Origin: a bacterium
GTDB lineage: Bacteria > Chloroflexota > Dormibacteria > UBA8260 > Bog-877
Assembly: GCA_021802115.1 (NCBI GenBank)
Contig: JAKABA010000090.1
Coordinates: 1 to 14,108, forward strand
Length of the DNA: 14,108 nt
Direction: 5' to 3'
Below the pieces are notes generated by a model, which was not told the origin of the DNA, did not search any database, and worked only from the letters and a program-made list of their open reading frames with translations. This document shows, in pieces, positions 7,241-14,108 of this stretch (position 1 is the first letter of the stretch; each line of letters begins with the position of its first letter). The position numbers and the translations under genes were made by a program.

Positions 7241-7258
7241 AGCCGTCCGCGGACGGCT
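7241..7258. terminator. Perfect 18-bp palindrome at the 3' end of the GntR gene
   Basis: AGCCGTCCG is followed directly by its exact complement CGGACGGCT. It can fold as a 7-bp stem with a CGCG loop and overlaps the GntR stop codon (7259-7257). There is no T-tract on the minus strand after it, so it would be a poor intrinsic terminator. It may instead be an operator, a recombination scar or chance. Confidence 0.3.
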
Positions 7259-8027
7259 ACTGGCTCCGGGGGAACACCAGCGTTGCCCGGTCCGCGGGCA
7301 GATGCGTCTCCATGACCGCCACCACCTGACCACGCTCCCGCATCACCCGGTACAGATGCAGCACCGGAACCCCGTCTGCCAGGGCCAGGAGGTGCTTCAT
7401 GCCTGGGGTCGGCATGGCGGCCTCCACCATGTCCTCGCCGTCCGTGGCCGGTATGCCTCTGGCGGCGAGCAGGTCCGGAAGCCAGTGGCCGGTCAGGTGG
7501 GTGTCCGTCACTCGAAGCTCCCCCTCAACCCTGGGGTGAAGCCACGTCCGGTGGAGAGCTGGGCCGTCCACCCCGGCCCCCTCTTGGACCAGAACCTCGG
7601 TCCCCTCCTGAACCTGCAGCAACTCCGCTATCCACGGCGTGACCGTCATCCGCCGCACCAAGCTCTCCACGGGGCCTTGGAGGCCGTAAGTGCCCGCCCG
7701 GACCGAGCCGTTGGGCTCCGCGTCGGCCAGCTCAGGCGGACGGCTCAGGCCTACCTGTCGACCGTCCAGTCTGCGCCGGGCGGCCTTGGGATCCCGCACG
7801 AAGCTGCCGGCACCGTGTTCCGGCGCCACCATCCCCTCCTGCTTCAGGACCCCGATGGCGCTGCGGACCGTCGTGCGGGTCACTCGGTAGCGGGCCATCA
7901 GCTTGCGCTCCGACGGGAACGCGACCCCGGCGGGCAGCCTTCCCTCCTCGATGTCGGAGCGCAGCAACTCCGCCAGCTGCTGGTACAGCGGGACGGCGCT
8001 GTCGCGGTCGAGCACCCTACTCACCAA
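7257..8027 (-). CDS. GntR-family transcriptional regulator, HutC type with UTRA domain
   Basis: This is a ligand-responsive DNA-binding protein, normally a repressor. The 256 residues contain the GntR winged helix at about 11-77 (VPLYQQLAELLRSDIEEGRL, then PSERKLMARYRVTRTTVRSA and EHGAGSFV) and a UTRA effector domain at about 125-250, ending in VPVLHLYRVMRERGQVVAVM and a THLPADRATL segment. UTRA domains bind small molecules such as sugar phosphates or urocanate; the ligand here is unknown. The annotated start is a TTG at 8027, with GTG at 8024 and GTG at 8015 as alternatives. None has a good Shine-Dalgarno site. A possible -10 (TAAGAT, 8038-8033) lies so close that the message may be leaderless. 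No intact metabolic operon follows it, since the downstream sequence is decayed, so its target is not evident. The divergent helicase is a possible but unproven target. Confidence 0.88.
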   Translation of the reverse strand: MVSRVLDRDSAVPLYQQLAELLRSDIEEGRLPAGVAFPSERKLMARYRVTRTTVRSAIGVLKQEGMVAPEHGAGSFVRDPKAARRRLDGRQVGLSRPPELADAEPNGSVRAGTYGLQGPVESLVRRMTVTPWIAELLQVQEGTEVLVQEGAGVDGPALHRTWLHPRVEGELRVTDTHLTGHWLPDLLAARGIPATDGEDMVEAAMPTPGMKHLLALADGVPVLHLYRVMRERGQVVAVMETHLPADRATLVFPRSQ

Positions 8028-8262
8028 GCGCCATCTTATCTGGTCCGGTCCACCGCAAGGACCCAGCCCTCAGCCGCCTTCCGGTGGGGGCGGATCCCCT
8101 GCACCCCAACCTCAGTGACCGTGGGTGAACGTGCGCCGCCCGCGCTGGCACGCGACACCGGTGCGGCTCTGGCGGCCGAGCGCCCCTGACCGCGGCAGCC
8201 CCAGGGAGCCTTCGGCCGTCGCGACGCCGCAATGGCTCAAGGCGGATCCGGCGACGCCCTGC

Positions 8263-8268
8263 TATGAT
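8263..8268 (+). promoter_or_regulatory. Candidate -10 box for the helicase gene
   Basis: TATGAT stands out in a GC-rich region within the 375-base gap between the GntR gene and the helicase start. A transcript starting just after it would have a leader of about 125 nt if translation begins at 8403. No convincing -35 is present at the usual spacing, so the call is weak. The rest of the gap (8039-8262) shows no gene. Confidence 0.3.
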
Positions 8269-8377
8269 GCTGCTGTAGCTGGGTCCCATCTGGCTGCGGC
8301 CTCTTGGTGATCCCTCGTCCCGCTTCCCAGCGGCATCTTCGAGAAGCGTGGCTACCTGAACTGGCGAGGGCACAAGC

Positions 8378-8396
8378 GGGCGCTTTCGCCCAGAGG
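8378..8396 (+). promoter_or_regulatory. Hairpin abutting the Shine-Dalgarno site of the helicase
   Basis: GGGCG (8378-8382) pairs with CGCCC (8387-8391) around the loop CTTT. The next bases, AGAGG at 8392-8396, form a Shine-Dalgarno site 6 nt before the TTG at 8403. This site decides the start codon in favour of 8403 over the upstream TTG at 8304. The hairpin could influence access of ribosomes, which is an inference only. Confidence 0.45.
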
Positions 8397-8402
8397 CATA
8401 CA

Positions 8403-9653
8403 TTGACTTCATTTCCCGAGCTTGGAGCGCGGACGTCCACGCACGAGACCCTGCTCAAAATTGGCATCCGCGTACCCACACCGGTGCAGACGGCGGCGAT
8501 CCCCCTGCTGATGCAGGGGCGGGACTGCGTGATCCAGTCCCCCACCGGGTCCGGCAAGACCCTGGCCTTCCTGATCCCCATGGTGGAGCGGCTGCAGAGC
8601 CACACCCACGGCGAGCCGCGGGCGCTCATCGTCGTCCCCACCCGGGAGCTGGCCACCCAGATCGGCATGGTCCTGACCCAGCTCGCGCCCCGGCTGCGCT
8701 CGGTGCTGGTCTTCGGCGGCGTCGGCTACGACAAGCAGATCAACCAGCTGCGGACCGCCGACGTCATCATCGGCTGCCCCGGCCGGCTCCTCGACCTGGC
8801 CGGTCGCCGGGCCGCCCGCCTGGGAGGGGTCGAGTACCTGGTCCTGGACGAGGCCGATGAGATGCTCGACGCCGGCTTCGCCAAGGACGTCGAGGAGCTC
8901 ACCGCCCTGACCAACCGGCGCACCACCGCCCAGCGTCGCCAGACCCTGCTGACGTCCGCCACCATGCCCGAGTGGGTCGCCCAGATGGCCCGCAAACACC
9001 TGACCGACCCGGCGCAGGTGGCGGTCGCACCGAACGTCGACTCCGACCTGGAGCACGGGCTGGTCTCGGTCCAGCGGACCGAGAAGGTGGCGGTCCTGAG
9101 CCAGCTGCTGGCGCAGTCCTCGTCAACCATCGTCTTCCATCGCACCAAGCACGGTGCCAAGAAACTGGCCCATGCGCTGACGGCCCTCGGCCATCGGACC
9201 TCGGAGCTGCAGGGGAACCTGTCGCAGGCCGCGCGCGACCGCGCCATCGCCTCCTTCCGGCGGCGGGAGACCACGGTGCTGGTGGCCACCAACGTCGCCG
9301 CCCGGGGCATCGACATCCAGGATGTGAGCCTGGTCGTCAACTACGAACTGCCCGACACCGCCCAGTGGTTGACGCACCGCGTAGGCCGCACCGCCCGCAA
9401 CGGCGCCAAGGGCCGTGCCGTCACCTTCCTCAGCGAGGACGACGGCGAGAAGTGGGGCAAGCTCCGCCGCCTGGGGGCCCCCGAGCTCCAGTTCGTGGAC
9501 GCCGCCCATCTGCTCAGCACCGGCGCGATGACGTTCGTGGCCCCACGGCCCGGGACCGCCAGCGGTCCGACCGCGCCGCGCCGCCAGGCTCCGCGCCCGG
9601 GGCGGTACCGGACGGCCCGCGGCCCCGTCGCACCGCGCTCCAGCCGGGGCTGA
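8403..9653 (+). CDS. DEAD-box ATP-dependent RNA helicase
   Basis: This enzyme unwinds RNA duplexes or remodels RNA-protein complexes with ATP, as in ribosome assembly or mRNA decay. The 416 residues carry the whole motif set: Q motif GIRVPTPVQ (21-29), motif I SPTGSGKT (46-53), Ia PTREL (79-83), CPGR (125-128, in place of TPGR), II DEAD (149-152), III SAT (185-187), V ARGID (300-304) and VI HRVGRTAR (325-332). The tail after about 380 is short, basic and disordered (Pro, Arg, Gly), a usual RNA-binding extension. The start chosen is TTG at 8403: AGAGG lies 6 nt upstream and the peptide LTSFPELG matches the usual family beginning (MTSFxELG). The frame stays open back to a TTG at 8304, adding 33 residues unlike the family. 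It is divergent from gntR and convergent with ppc. It is shorter than DeaD/CsdA and closer in size to RhlE/SrmB-type proteins; I do not assign a symbol. Confidence 0.93.
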   Translation: MTSFPELGARTSTHETLLKIGIRVPTPVQTAAIPLLMQGRDCVIQSPTGSGKTLAFLIPMVERLQSHTHGEPRALIVVPTRELATQIGMVLTQLAPRLRSVLVFGGVGYDKQINQLRTADVIIGCPGRLLDLAGRRAARLGGVEYLVLDEADEMLDAGFAKDVEELTALTNRRTTAQRRQTLLTSATMPEWVAQMARKHLTDPAQVAVAPNVDSDLEHGLVSVQRTEKVAVLSQLLAQSSSTIVFHRTKHGAKKLAHALTALGHRTSELQGNLSQAARDRAIASFRRRETTVLVATNVAARGIDIQDVSLVVNYELPDTAQWLTHRVGRTARNGAKGRAVTFLSEDDGEKWGKLRRLGAPELQFVDAAHLLSTGAMTFVAPRPGTASGPTAPRRQAPRPGRYRTARGPVAPRSSRG

Positions 9654-9706
9654 CCAAGACGCGCCCGGGGGGCCAGCCCCGGCACGGCCCCTCGCCTGGG
9701 GATCGT

Positions 9707-9719
9707 GGCGCTCCGCGCC
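9707..9719. terminator. Small hairpin between convergent helicase and ppc genes
   Basis: GGCGC and GCGCC pair around TCC in the 88-base gap between two convergent stop codons. There is no T-run on either side, so it is only a weak candidate for a shared terminator. Confidence 0.2.
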
Positions 9720-9741
9720 GGGATCGACCAGCCCCGACCCC

Positions 9742-12531
9742 TCAGCCCGTGTTCTGAAGGCCGGCGGCCACCCCGCTGACGGTCAGCTGGACCAGTTCAC
9801 CGAGGCCAGCGGCCTCCTCCCGGGCCAGGGGCCCGGCGCGCAACTCGGAGAGGAAGCGCAGCTGCAGGAACGAGAGGGCATCGATGTACGGATTGCGGAG
9901 CTCGGCCGTGCGCCGCAGGGCGGGCCGCCCGGCCAGCAGGTGGTCGTGGCCGGTCACCGCCAGCACCAGTTCCTCGGTCCGGTGGAACTCGCGCTCGATC
10001 GCCGCGGCCAGGTCGGGGCGGTCCCCGAGGGCCAGGTAGTGGCGAGCGATGGAGAGGTCCGCCTTGCCCAGGCTCAGCTCGGCGTTGTCCAGCAGCGAGG
10101 CGAAGAAGGGCCACTGCCGGTGGAGCTCCTGCAGCGCTCGCAGGCCCCCCGGCCGGTCCCCGACCGCGGCCAGCCCGGAGCCCAGCCCGTACCACCCGGC
10201 CAGGTTGCACCGGTTCTGGGTCCAGGCGAAGACCCAGGGGATCGCGCGTAGCGCGGCGAGGTCGCCGCCCGACGCGCGGCGGCTCGGTCGGGAGCCGATG
10301 GGCAGGTTCCCGAGCTCGGTGATCGGCGTGACCTTGACCAGGAACTCGGGGAAGCCGGGCTGCCCCACCAGGGCCGTGTAGGCGGCGGCCGAGGCCCGGG
10401 CCATGCGCCGGGCTAGGGCCAGGAAGCCGGCCGACGCGCCATGGGGCGCCTCGGCGCCGGGGGTGGAGGCCAGCAGAACCGCCCCCGTCGTCTGCTCCAG
10501 GTGCCGGCGGGCGATGAGCGGGTTGCCGTAGCGCGCGAAGACCACCTCCCCCTGCTCGGTGACCTTGAAGCGCCCCCCAACCGAGCCGCGGGCCTGGCCG
10601 AGGATGGCCCGATGGGTCGGCCCGCCGCCGCGGCCCAGCGCCCCGCCGCGCCCGTGGAACAGGGTGAGGACGACGCCCCGGCGCCGGGCCCAGGCCGCCA
10701 GCCGGCCCTGGGCCTCGTGGAGGGCGACGTTCGCCGCCAGGAAGCCAACCTCCTTGGCCGAGTCGGAGTACCCGAGCATGACCTCCAGGCGGCGACCGCG
10801 CGCGTCCAGCGCGGCGGCCATCCCCGGCAGGGCCAGGGCCCCGTCGAGGATGGCGGGAGCCGCCCGGAGGTCCGCCAGCGACTCGAAGAGCGGGACCACG
10901 TCGAGCACCAGCCCGTCCGGCACGGCCAGCCGCGCCAGCGCTCGCACCGCGACCAGGTCCGCCGGAGACCGGGTGAAGCTCACCACGTAGCGGCGGCAGG
11001 CGTCGGGCCCGAAGCGCGCCTGCAGGGCCGCCATCACTCGCAGCGTCGCCAGGACCTCCTGGGCCTCACCCGCCATCGCCGCGACCGCGGGAGCCCCCTC
11101 AGTCGCCACCCGGTCCAGAGCCGCGGCGTCCCCAGCGGCCGCCGGGAGCAGCGCCGCCAGGGCCCGTCCGTGCACCGAGGAGTGCTGGCGGATCTCCAGG
11201 GACAGCAGGTGGAAGCCGAAGGTCTCCACCTGCCAGATGAGGTGCTGGAGCTCCCCGTAGGCGACACGGGGGGCCCCCGCCGCCGCCAGCGAGCCCTGCA
11301 CCACCCGCAGGTCCTCCAGCAGCCCGGCGGGGGTCGAGTAGGCGGCGGCGTTCAGGAACTCCGAGGTCCGGGTGACCCTGATCCGTTCCGCGATCAGCAC
11401 CAGCCGGCGGCGATGGGGCTGCTCCGGGGTGCGGCGTCGGAGGGCCGCCGCCTCGCGGGGGAAGGCGCGCTCGTCCCGGACCAGCGCGGCCAGCAACTCG
11501 GGGCTCGGGGGGCAGTGCTGCACCGACGCGGTGAGGGACCGGGCGATCCGCCGGGCGGCGGACTCCAGACCGCGGAGGATGTGGTCGGCCTGCACCGCCA
11601 GCGTGGCCCGGGTCACCTCCGCGGTGACCGACGGGTTCCCGTCCCGATCGCCACCCACCCAGCTGCCCCAGTGCAGGAACGCCGGAACCCGGGGCGGGCG
11701 GCGTCCGGCGGCGTCCGGCTCCAGCGCCCGGTCCAACTCCCGGTACAGCGCCGGCACGAGGGCGAAGAGGGTCTGGTCGAAGACGGCCATCAGGGCGCGC
11801 ACCTCGTCCAGCGGATCGGGCCGGTGCGAACGCAGCTGCGCCGTGCGCCACAGGATCGCCACCTCCTCCAGCAGGCGGCGCCGGGCCTCCGCCCGCTCGA
11901 CCCGCGCCGCCGCGGGGTCGTCGAGCCGCGCCAGCTGCACCGCCAGCCGCTGCAGCGCCTCGACCACGGACCGCCGCCGGGCCTCGGTGGGATGGGCGGT
12001 CATGACCGGCGCCACCACCAGGCGGCCCAGGAGGGCGTCGAGGGTGCCCGCGCCCTCGCTGGCCCGGATCCGGGCCAGCGCCGCCTCCAGCGAGCCCGCC
12101 ACCGGCTCGTCGCCCTGGCCGCGCTCGCGCAGGGTACGGACCCGGTGGCGCTCGTCGGCCAGGTTGACCAGGTGGAAGTACACGGTGAACGCCCGAGCCA
12201 CCTCCGCGGCCCGCTCCCGCGTCAGGCCGGAGACCGTGGCCAGCACGGCCTGGCTCCCGCGCTCGCTCGGGTGGGCCCGCAGGGCGATGGTCCCGCGGCG
12301 GACGCGCTCCACGTCCTCGAACAGCCCCGGCGTGCCGTCCTCCCGCAGCACCTGGCCCAGGGCCGCCCCCAGCACCCGGACGTCCCGCCGCAGGGCGGCC
12401 GGGAGCCTGGCCCCGTCCCGCGGCTCCGGACGGGACCGGATGCGGGGCGGGGGCGCCGCCCCGGGACCGCGACCCGCTCCCCCACTCACGTTGCCGCCGC
12501 CTCCGTGGTCCAGGCCAGGAGCCGCGTCCAT
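9742..12531 (-). CDS. ppc: Phosphoenolpyruvate carboxylase
   Basis: This cytoplasmic enzyme adds bicarbonate to PEP to form oxaloacetate, refilling the TCA cycle. The 929 residues include the catalytic histidine H180 in VMTAHPTEARRR, GGDRDGNP at 293-300, EIRQH at 446-450, YSDSAKEVG with K593, FHGRGGALGRGGGP starting at H626, GSRPSRR at 746-752, WVFAWTQNR (766-774) and the invariant C-terminal QNTG. Residues corresponding from memory to the E. coli aspartate-inhibition site are kept: R634, K823, R879 and N927, so feedback inhibition by aspartate or malate is likely. Two starts are possible. The ATG at 12531 has no ribosome site. A GTG at 12489, 14 codons in, has GGAGG at 12504-12500 with a 10-nt spacer, and removes a Gly-rich stretch (DHGGGGN). 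I favour the GTG slightly but give the longer coordinates. The gene follows femX on the same strand after about 150 bases. Confidence 0.95.
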   Translation of the reverse strand: MDAAPGLDHGGGGNVSGGAGRGPGAAPPPRIRSRPEPRDGARLPAALRRDVRVLGAALGQVLREDGTPGLFEDVERVRRGTIALRAHPSERGSQAVLATVSGLTRERAAEVARAFTVYFHLVNLADERHRVRTLRERGQGDEPVAGSLEAALARIRASEGAGTLDALLGRLVVAPVMTAHPTEARRRSVVEALQRLAVQLARLDDPAAARVERAEARRRLLEEVAILWRTAQLRSHRPDPLDEVRALMAVFDQTLFALVPALYRELDRALEPDAAGRRPPRVPAFLHWGSWVGGDRDGNPSVTAEVTRATLAVQADHILRGLESAARRIARSLTASVQHCPPSPELLAALVRDERAFPREAAALRRRTPEQPHRRRLVLIAERIRVTRTSEFLNAAAYSTPAGLLEDLRVVQGSLAAAGAPRVAYGELQHLIWQVETFGFHLLSLEIRQHSSVHGRALAALLPAAAGDAAALDRVATEGAPAVAAMAGEAQEVLATLRVMAALQARFGPDACRRYVVSFTRSPADLVAVRALARLAVPDGLVLDVVPLFESLADLRAAPAILDGALALPGMAAALDARGRRLEVMLGYSDSAKEVGFLAANVALHEAQGRLAAWARRRGVVLTLFHGRGGALGRGGGPTHRAILGQARGSVGGRFKVTEQGEVVFARYGNPLIARRHLEQTTGAVLLASTPGAEAPHGASAGFLALARRMARASAAAYTALVGQPGFPEFLVKVTPITELGNLPIGSRPSRRASGGDLAALRAIPWVFAWTQNRCNLAGWYGLGSGLAAVGDRPGGLRALQELHRQWPFFASLLDNAELSLGKADLSIARHYLALGDRPDLAAAIEREFHRTEELVLAVTGHDHLLAGRPALRRTAELRNPYIDALSFLQLRFLSELRAGPLAREEAAGLGELVQLTVSGVAAGLQNTG

Positions 12532-12685
12532 CCCGCGGTCACGGCCGCCGGTGCAGCGGGGTCGCGAGCGGGCGGCCCCGCTCGCCCCCCCCGGTCCCGC
12601 CCGGTGCCCGCGGCCCCGAGTGGGACACGGCTGGAAGCGTCCGAGGATAGCCCAACGGCGGCGGTGCGGGGTCGCCCCCAGGCGC

Positions 12686-13771
12686 TCAGCTCAGCAGGGG
12701 ACGACCGCGCAGGGCCAAACGCTCCACCAGGCGTGGGAGCGGGCCCAGCTCGGGCCAGAGCACGACGTCCTGACAGCGGTGGTGGCGCACCACCTCCCCG
12801 TTCCAGCGCCGCTTGAACTCGAAGTAGCCGGCGCCGGGCACGGCCGGATCCTCGTGGTTGGGCACACCCCACATGTCATAGGTGGTGCATCCCTGGGCCA
12901 GGCCCCACTCGATCGCCTGCCAGTGCATGCGGTAGGCGGCCGCCGCCGCGTCGGGACGGCCAACGCTGCCGCCGAACAGGTAGATGAGGCGGGATCCGGC
13001 CACCACCGCCACCATGGCCGAGACCGGCTCGCCGGCCATGCGGGCGCAGAGCACGCGCACCGGGCAGCTGGTGGCCAGCTCGGCCACCACGTCCTGGTAG
13101 TAGGCCAGCGGTCGCGGCGTCAGTTCGGTGCGCGCCACCGTACGGGCCAGGACCCGGTGGAAGGTGGCCACCGCGGCAGGGCCACCGTCGGCCTCCACCG
13201 CCACCGTGCCCTCAGCCCGGCGGACCTGGCGCCGGGTCGAGGCCTTGACCCGGGCGAAGACCGCCGCCGGACCACCGCTGAGGTCCACCAGGTAGGTCTT
13301 GCGGTGCTGCACGTCGTAGGGGCTGGCGCGCAGGCCCGCCGCCCGCAGGATGCGCCGGGCGGCGGCATCGTCTGTGCGCCACTCGGGGTCCAGCTTGAGC
13401 ACCAGGGCCCGCCGGCGGCGGGCCAGCCGGCGGGCCGCGGCGATCAGACGGAGGGCCGCGGCCTGCCCTGCGTCCAGGTCCGCCAGGACCGGTCCACGGG
13501 GACCGTAGGCGTAGCACCCGAGGCCGGCGACGGGGCGCAGGAGGAGCTGCAGCGCACCCTGCAGCTGGCCCGACCCGTCGACGGCCACCAGACGCACGGG
13601 CCGCCAGCCCCACCGCGCCTTGAGCGCGCCCCAGCCCCAGGTCTGGAGCAGCACTCCCGGCCCCCTCTGTAGGACGAAGTGGTCCCACGCCTCCCGGTCG
13701 CCGTCCCCCGCGACCCGGACCTCGAGGCCAGAGCCGTCCGGGTGCGGTCGCTGCGGACCCGCCACGATCAT
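12686..13771 (-). CDS. FemAB/FemX-family peptidoglycan bridge aminoacyltransferase
   Basis: Members of this family transfer amino acids from aminoacyl-tRNA to the stem peptide of lipid II to build the interpeptide bridge of peptidoglycan, acting at the cytoplasmic face of the membrane. The 361 residues have two GNAT-like halves, as expected. VLLQTWGWGALKARWGWRPV (40-59) is the usual start of the first half. VQHRKTYLVDLSG (154-166) and KASTRRQVRRAE (176-187) form the linker and start of the second half. LIYLFGGS (262-269), TYDMWGVPN (297-305) and GYFEFKRRWNGE (315-326) are the family's C-terminal signatures. No coiled-coil arm is evident, which points to the FemX/FmhB or actinobacterial FemX-like group rather than staphylococcal FemA. 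The ATG at 13771 is preceded by GGGGGA (13781-13776) with a 4-nt spacer. The residue added cannot be predicted. Confidence 0.85.
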   Translation of the reverse strand: MIVAGPQRPHPDGSGLEVRVAGDGDREAWDHFVLQRGPGVLLQTWGWGALKARWGWRPVRLVAVDGSGQLQGALQLLLRPVAGLGCYAYGPRGPVLADLDAGQAAALRLIAAARRLARRRRALVLKLDPEWRTDDAAARRILRAAGLRASPYDVQHRKTYLVDLSGGPAAVFARVKASTRRQVRRAEGTVAVEADGGPAAVATFHRVLARTVARTELTPRPLAYYQDVVAELATSCPVRVLCARMAGEPVSAMVAVVAGSRLIYLFGGSVGRPDAAAAAYRMHWQAIEWGLAQGCTTYDMWGVPNHEDPAVPGAGYFEFKRRWNGEVVRHHRCQDVVLWPELGPLPRLVERLALRGRPLLS

Positions 13772-13875
13772 GATGTCCCCCGGACGGCCGACGGCAACTG
13801 GCGCGGACCGCGGGCCCCGCGCCGCCGGCGCGATCGTCTTCGAGCCGGGGTGGGACCGCCAGGCAGAGCTCCCGC

Positions 13876-13934
13876 AGTGTAGTCAGTCGCGCCGCGACCG
13901 CTTCCCGGGCCTCCTGCGGGGCCGGGGCTACACT
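13876..13934. promoter_or_regulatory. Candidate divergent -10 elements upstream of femX and the right-edge ORF
   Basis: TACACT occurs on the plus strand at 13929-13934, 11 bases before the ATG at 13946, and again on the minus strand at 13881-13876, about 105 bases before the femX start. Each fits a -10 consensus reasonably. Neither has a clear -35 at the standard spacing. The plus-strand box would produce a message with almost no leader. Confidence 0.35.
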
Positions 13935-13945
13935 GGCCCCCTTCG

Positions 13946-14108
13946 ATGCCCCGACCGAGCTCCGATCCCGACCCGCGCGCACCGGGGCGCCCGGCCCCGC
14001 CAGCGGAGCCGGCGGCGCCCGGTCCGGGGGCCCGCTGGTCGCTGCACCGGCTACCGGCCGCCCTGGTTCGTCGGCTGGCGCCCCCGGCCACCGCGGAGGC
14101 CCCGGACG
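13946..14108 (+). CDS. Start of an unidentified gene, cut by right window edge
   Basis: From the ATG the frame is open for 54 codons to the window end, beginning MPRPSSDPDPRAPGRPAPPA and becoming WSLHRLPAALVRRLAPPATA. Third codon positions are mostly G or C, as in the strong genes nearby, and a -10-like TACACT lies 11 bases upstream, which suggests a leaderless message. The first 30 residues are a Pro/Ala-rich disordered stretch with no signal peptide; the following segment is basic and could precede a membrane helix. I do not recognise the family. Other frames here are also open, so chance cannot be excluded. Confidence 0.4.
   Translation, partial: MPRPSSDPDPRAPGRPAPPAEPAAPGPGARWSLHRLPAALVRRLAPPATAEAPD

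Noticed and set aside
6697..7329. Plus-strand open frame of 210 codons
   Set aside because: There is no domain, it overlaps the end of gntR, and the minus strand gives more protein-like segments here.
10441..12816. Plus-strand open frame of 791 codons
   Set aside because: It is antisense to the well-supported PEP carboxylase and has no recognisable domain.
11372..13672. Plus-strand open frame of 766 codons
   Set aside because: It is antisense to both ppc and femX; Arg/Ser-rich low-complexity translation shows it is a shadow.
1..14108. CRISPR array
   Set aside because: No regularly spaced direct repeats with unique spacers were seen on either strand.

Overview
The window reads as a stretch of chromosome from a high-GC bacterium. 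The gene families present (a TrpB2-type tryptophan synthase beta chain, a proton P-type ATPase, a HutC-type GntR regulator, a DEAD-box helicase, a PEP carboxylase ending in QNTG, a FemAB-type peptidoglycan bridge enzyme) would fit Actinomycetota or Chloroflexota/Dormibacterota-like lineages. The sequence alone does not decide between them, and no ribosomal marker is present.

Left half (1 to about 7250) looks like an accessory region. It opens with the 5' part of an IS607-type serine recombinase gene that runs off the left edge on the minus strand, fronted by an AT-rich repeat that is probably the element's end. About 1.2 kb without a convincing gene follows, then a complete orphan trpB2 with a strong Shine-Dalgarno site. 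Next come the C-terminal remnant of a tyrosine integrase, a complete tRNA-Arg(CCT), a minus-strand plasma-membrane H+-ATPase, the C-terminal end of an IS3-type transposase, and about 600 bases of decayed coding sequence.

Right half (about 7250 to the end) looks like ordinary dense coding sequence. A minus-strand GntR/UTRA regulator is followed by a plus-strand DEAD-box RNA helicase with a leader of up to about 125 nt. The helicase converges on a minus-strand PEP carboxylase, and a minus-strand FemX-like aminoacyltransferase lies upstream of that. The start of a divergent, possibly leaderless, gene is cut by the right edge.

The genes do not form one pathway. TrpB2 makes tryptophan from indole and serine, but no trpA or other trp gene is linked. 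The ATPase pumps protons out of the cell, PEP carboxylase refills the TCA cycle with oxaloacetate, FemX acts on peptidoglycan precursors, and the helicase acts on RNA. The strongest unexplained structures are the IS607 fragment at the left edge, the integrase remnant running into the 5' end of the tRNA gene, and a near-perfect 21-bp inverted repeat inside the ATPase gene. I did not find a clear new multi-gene system here.
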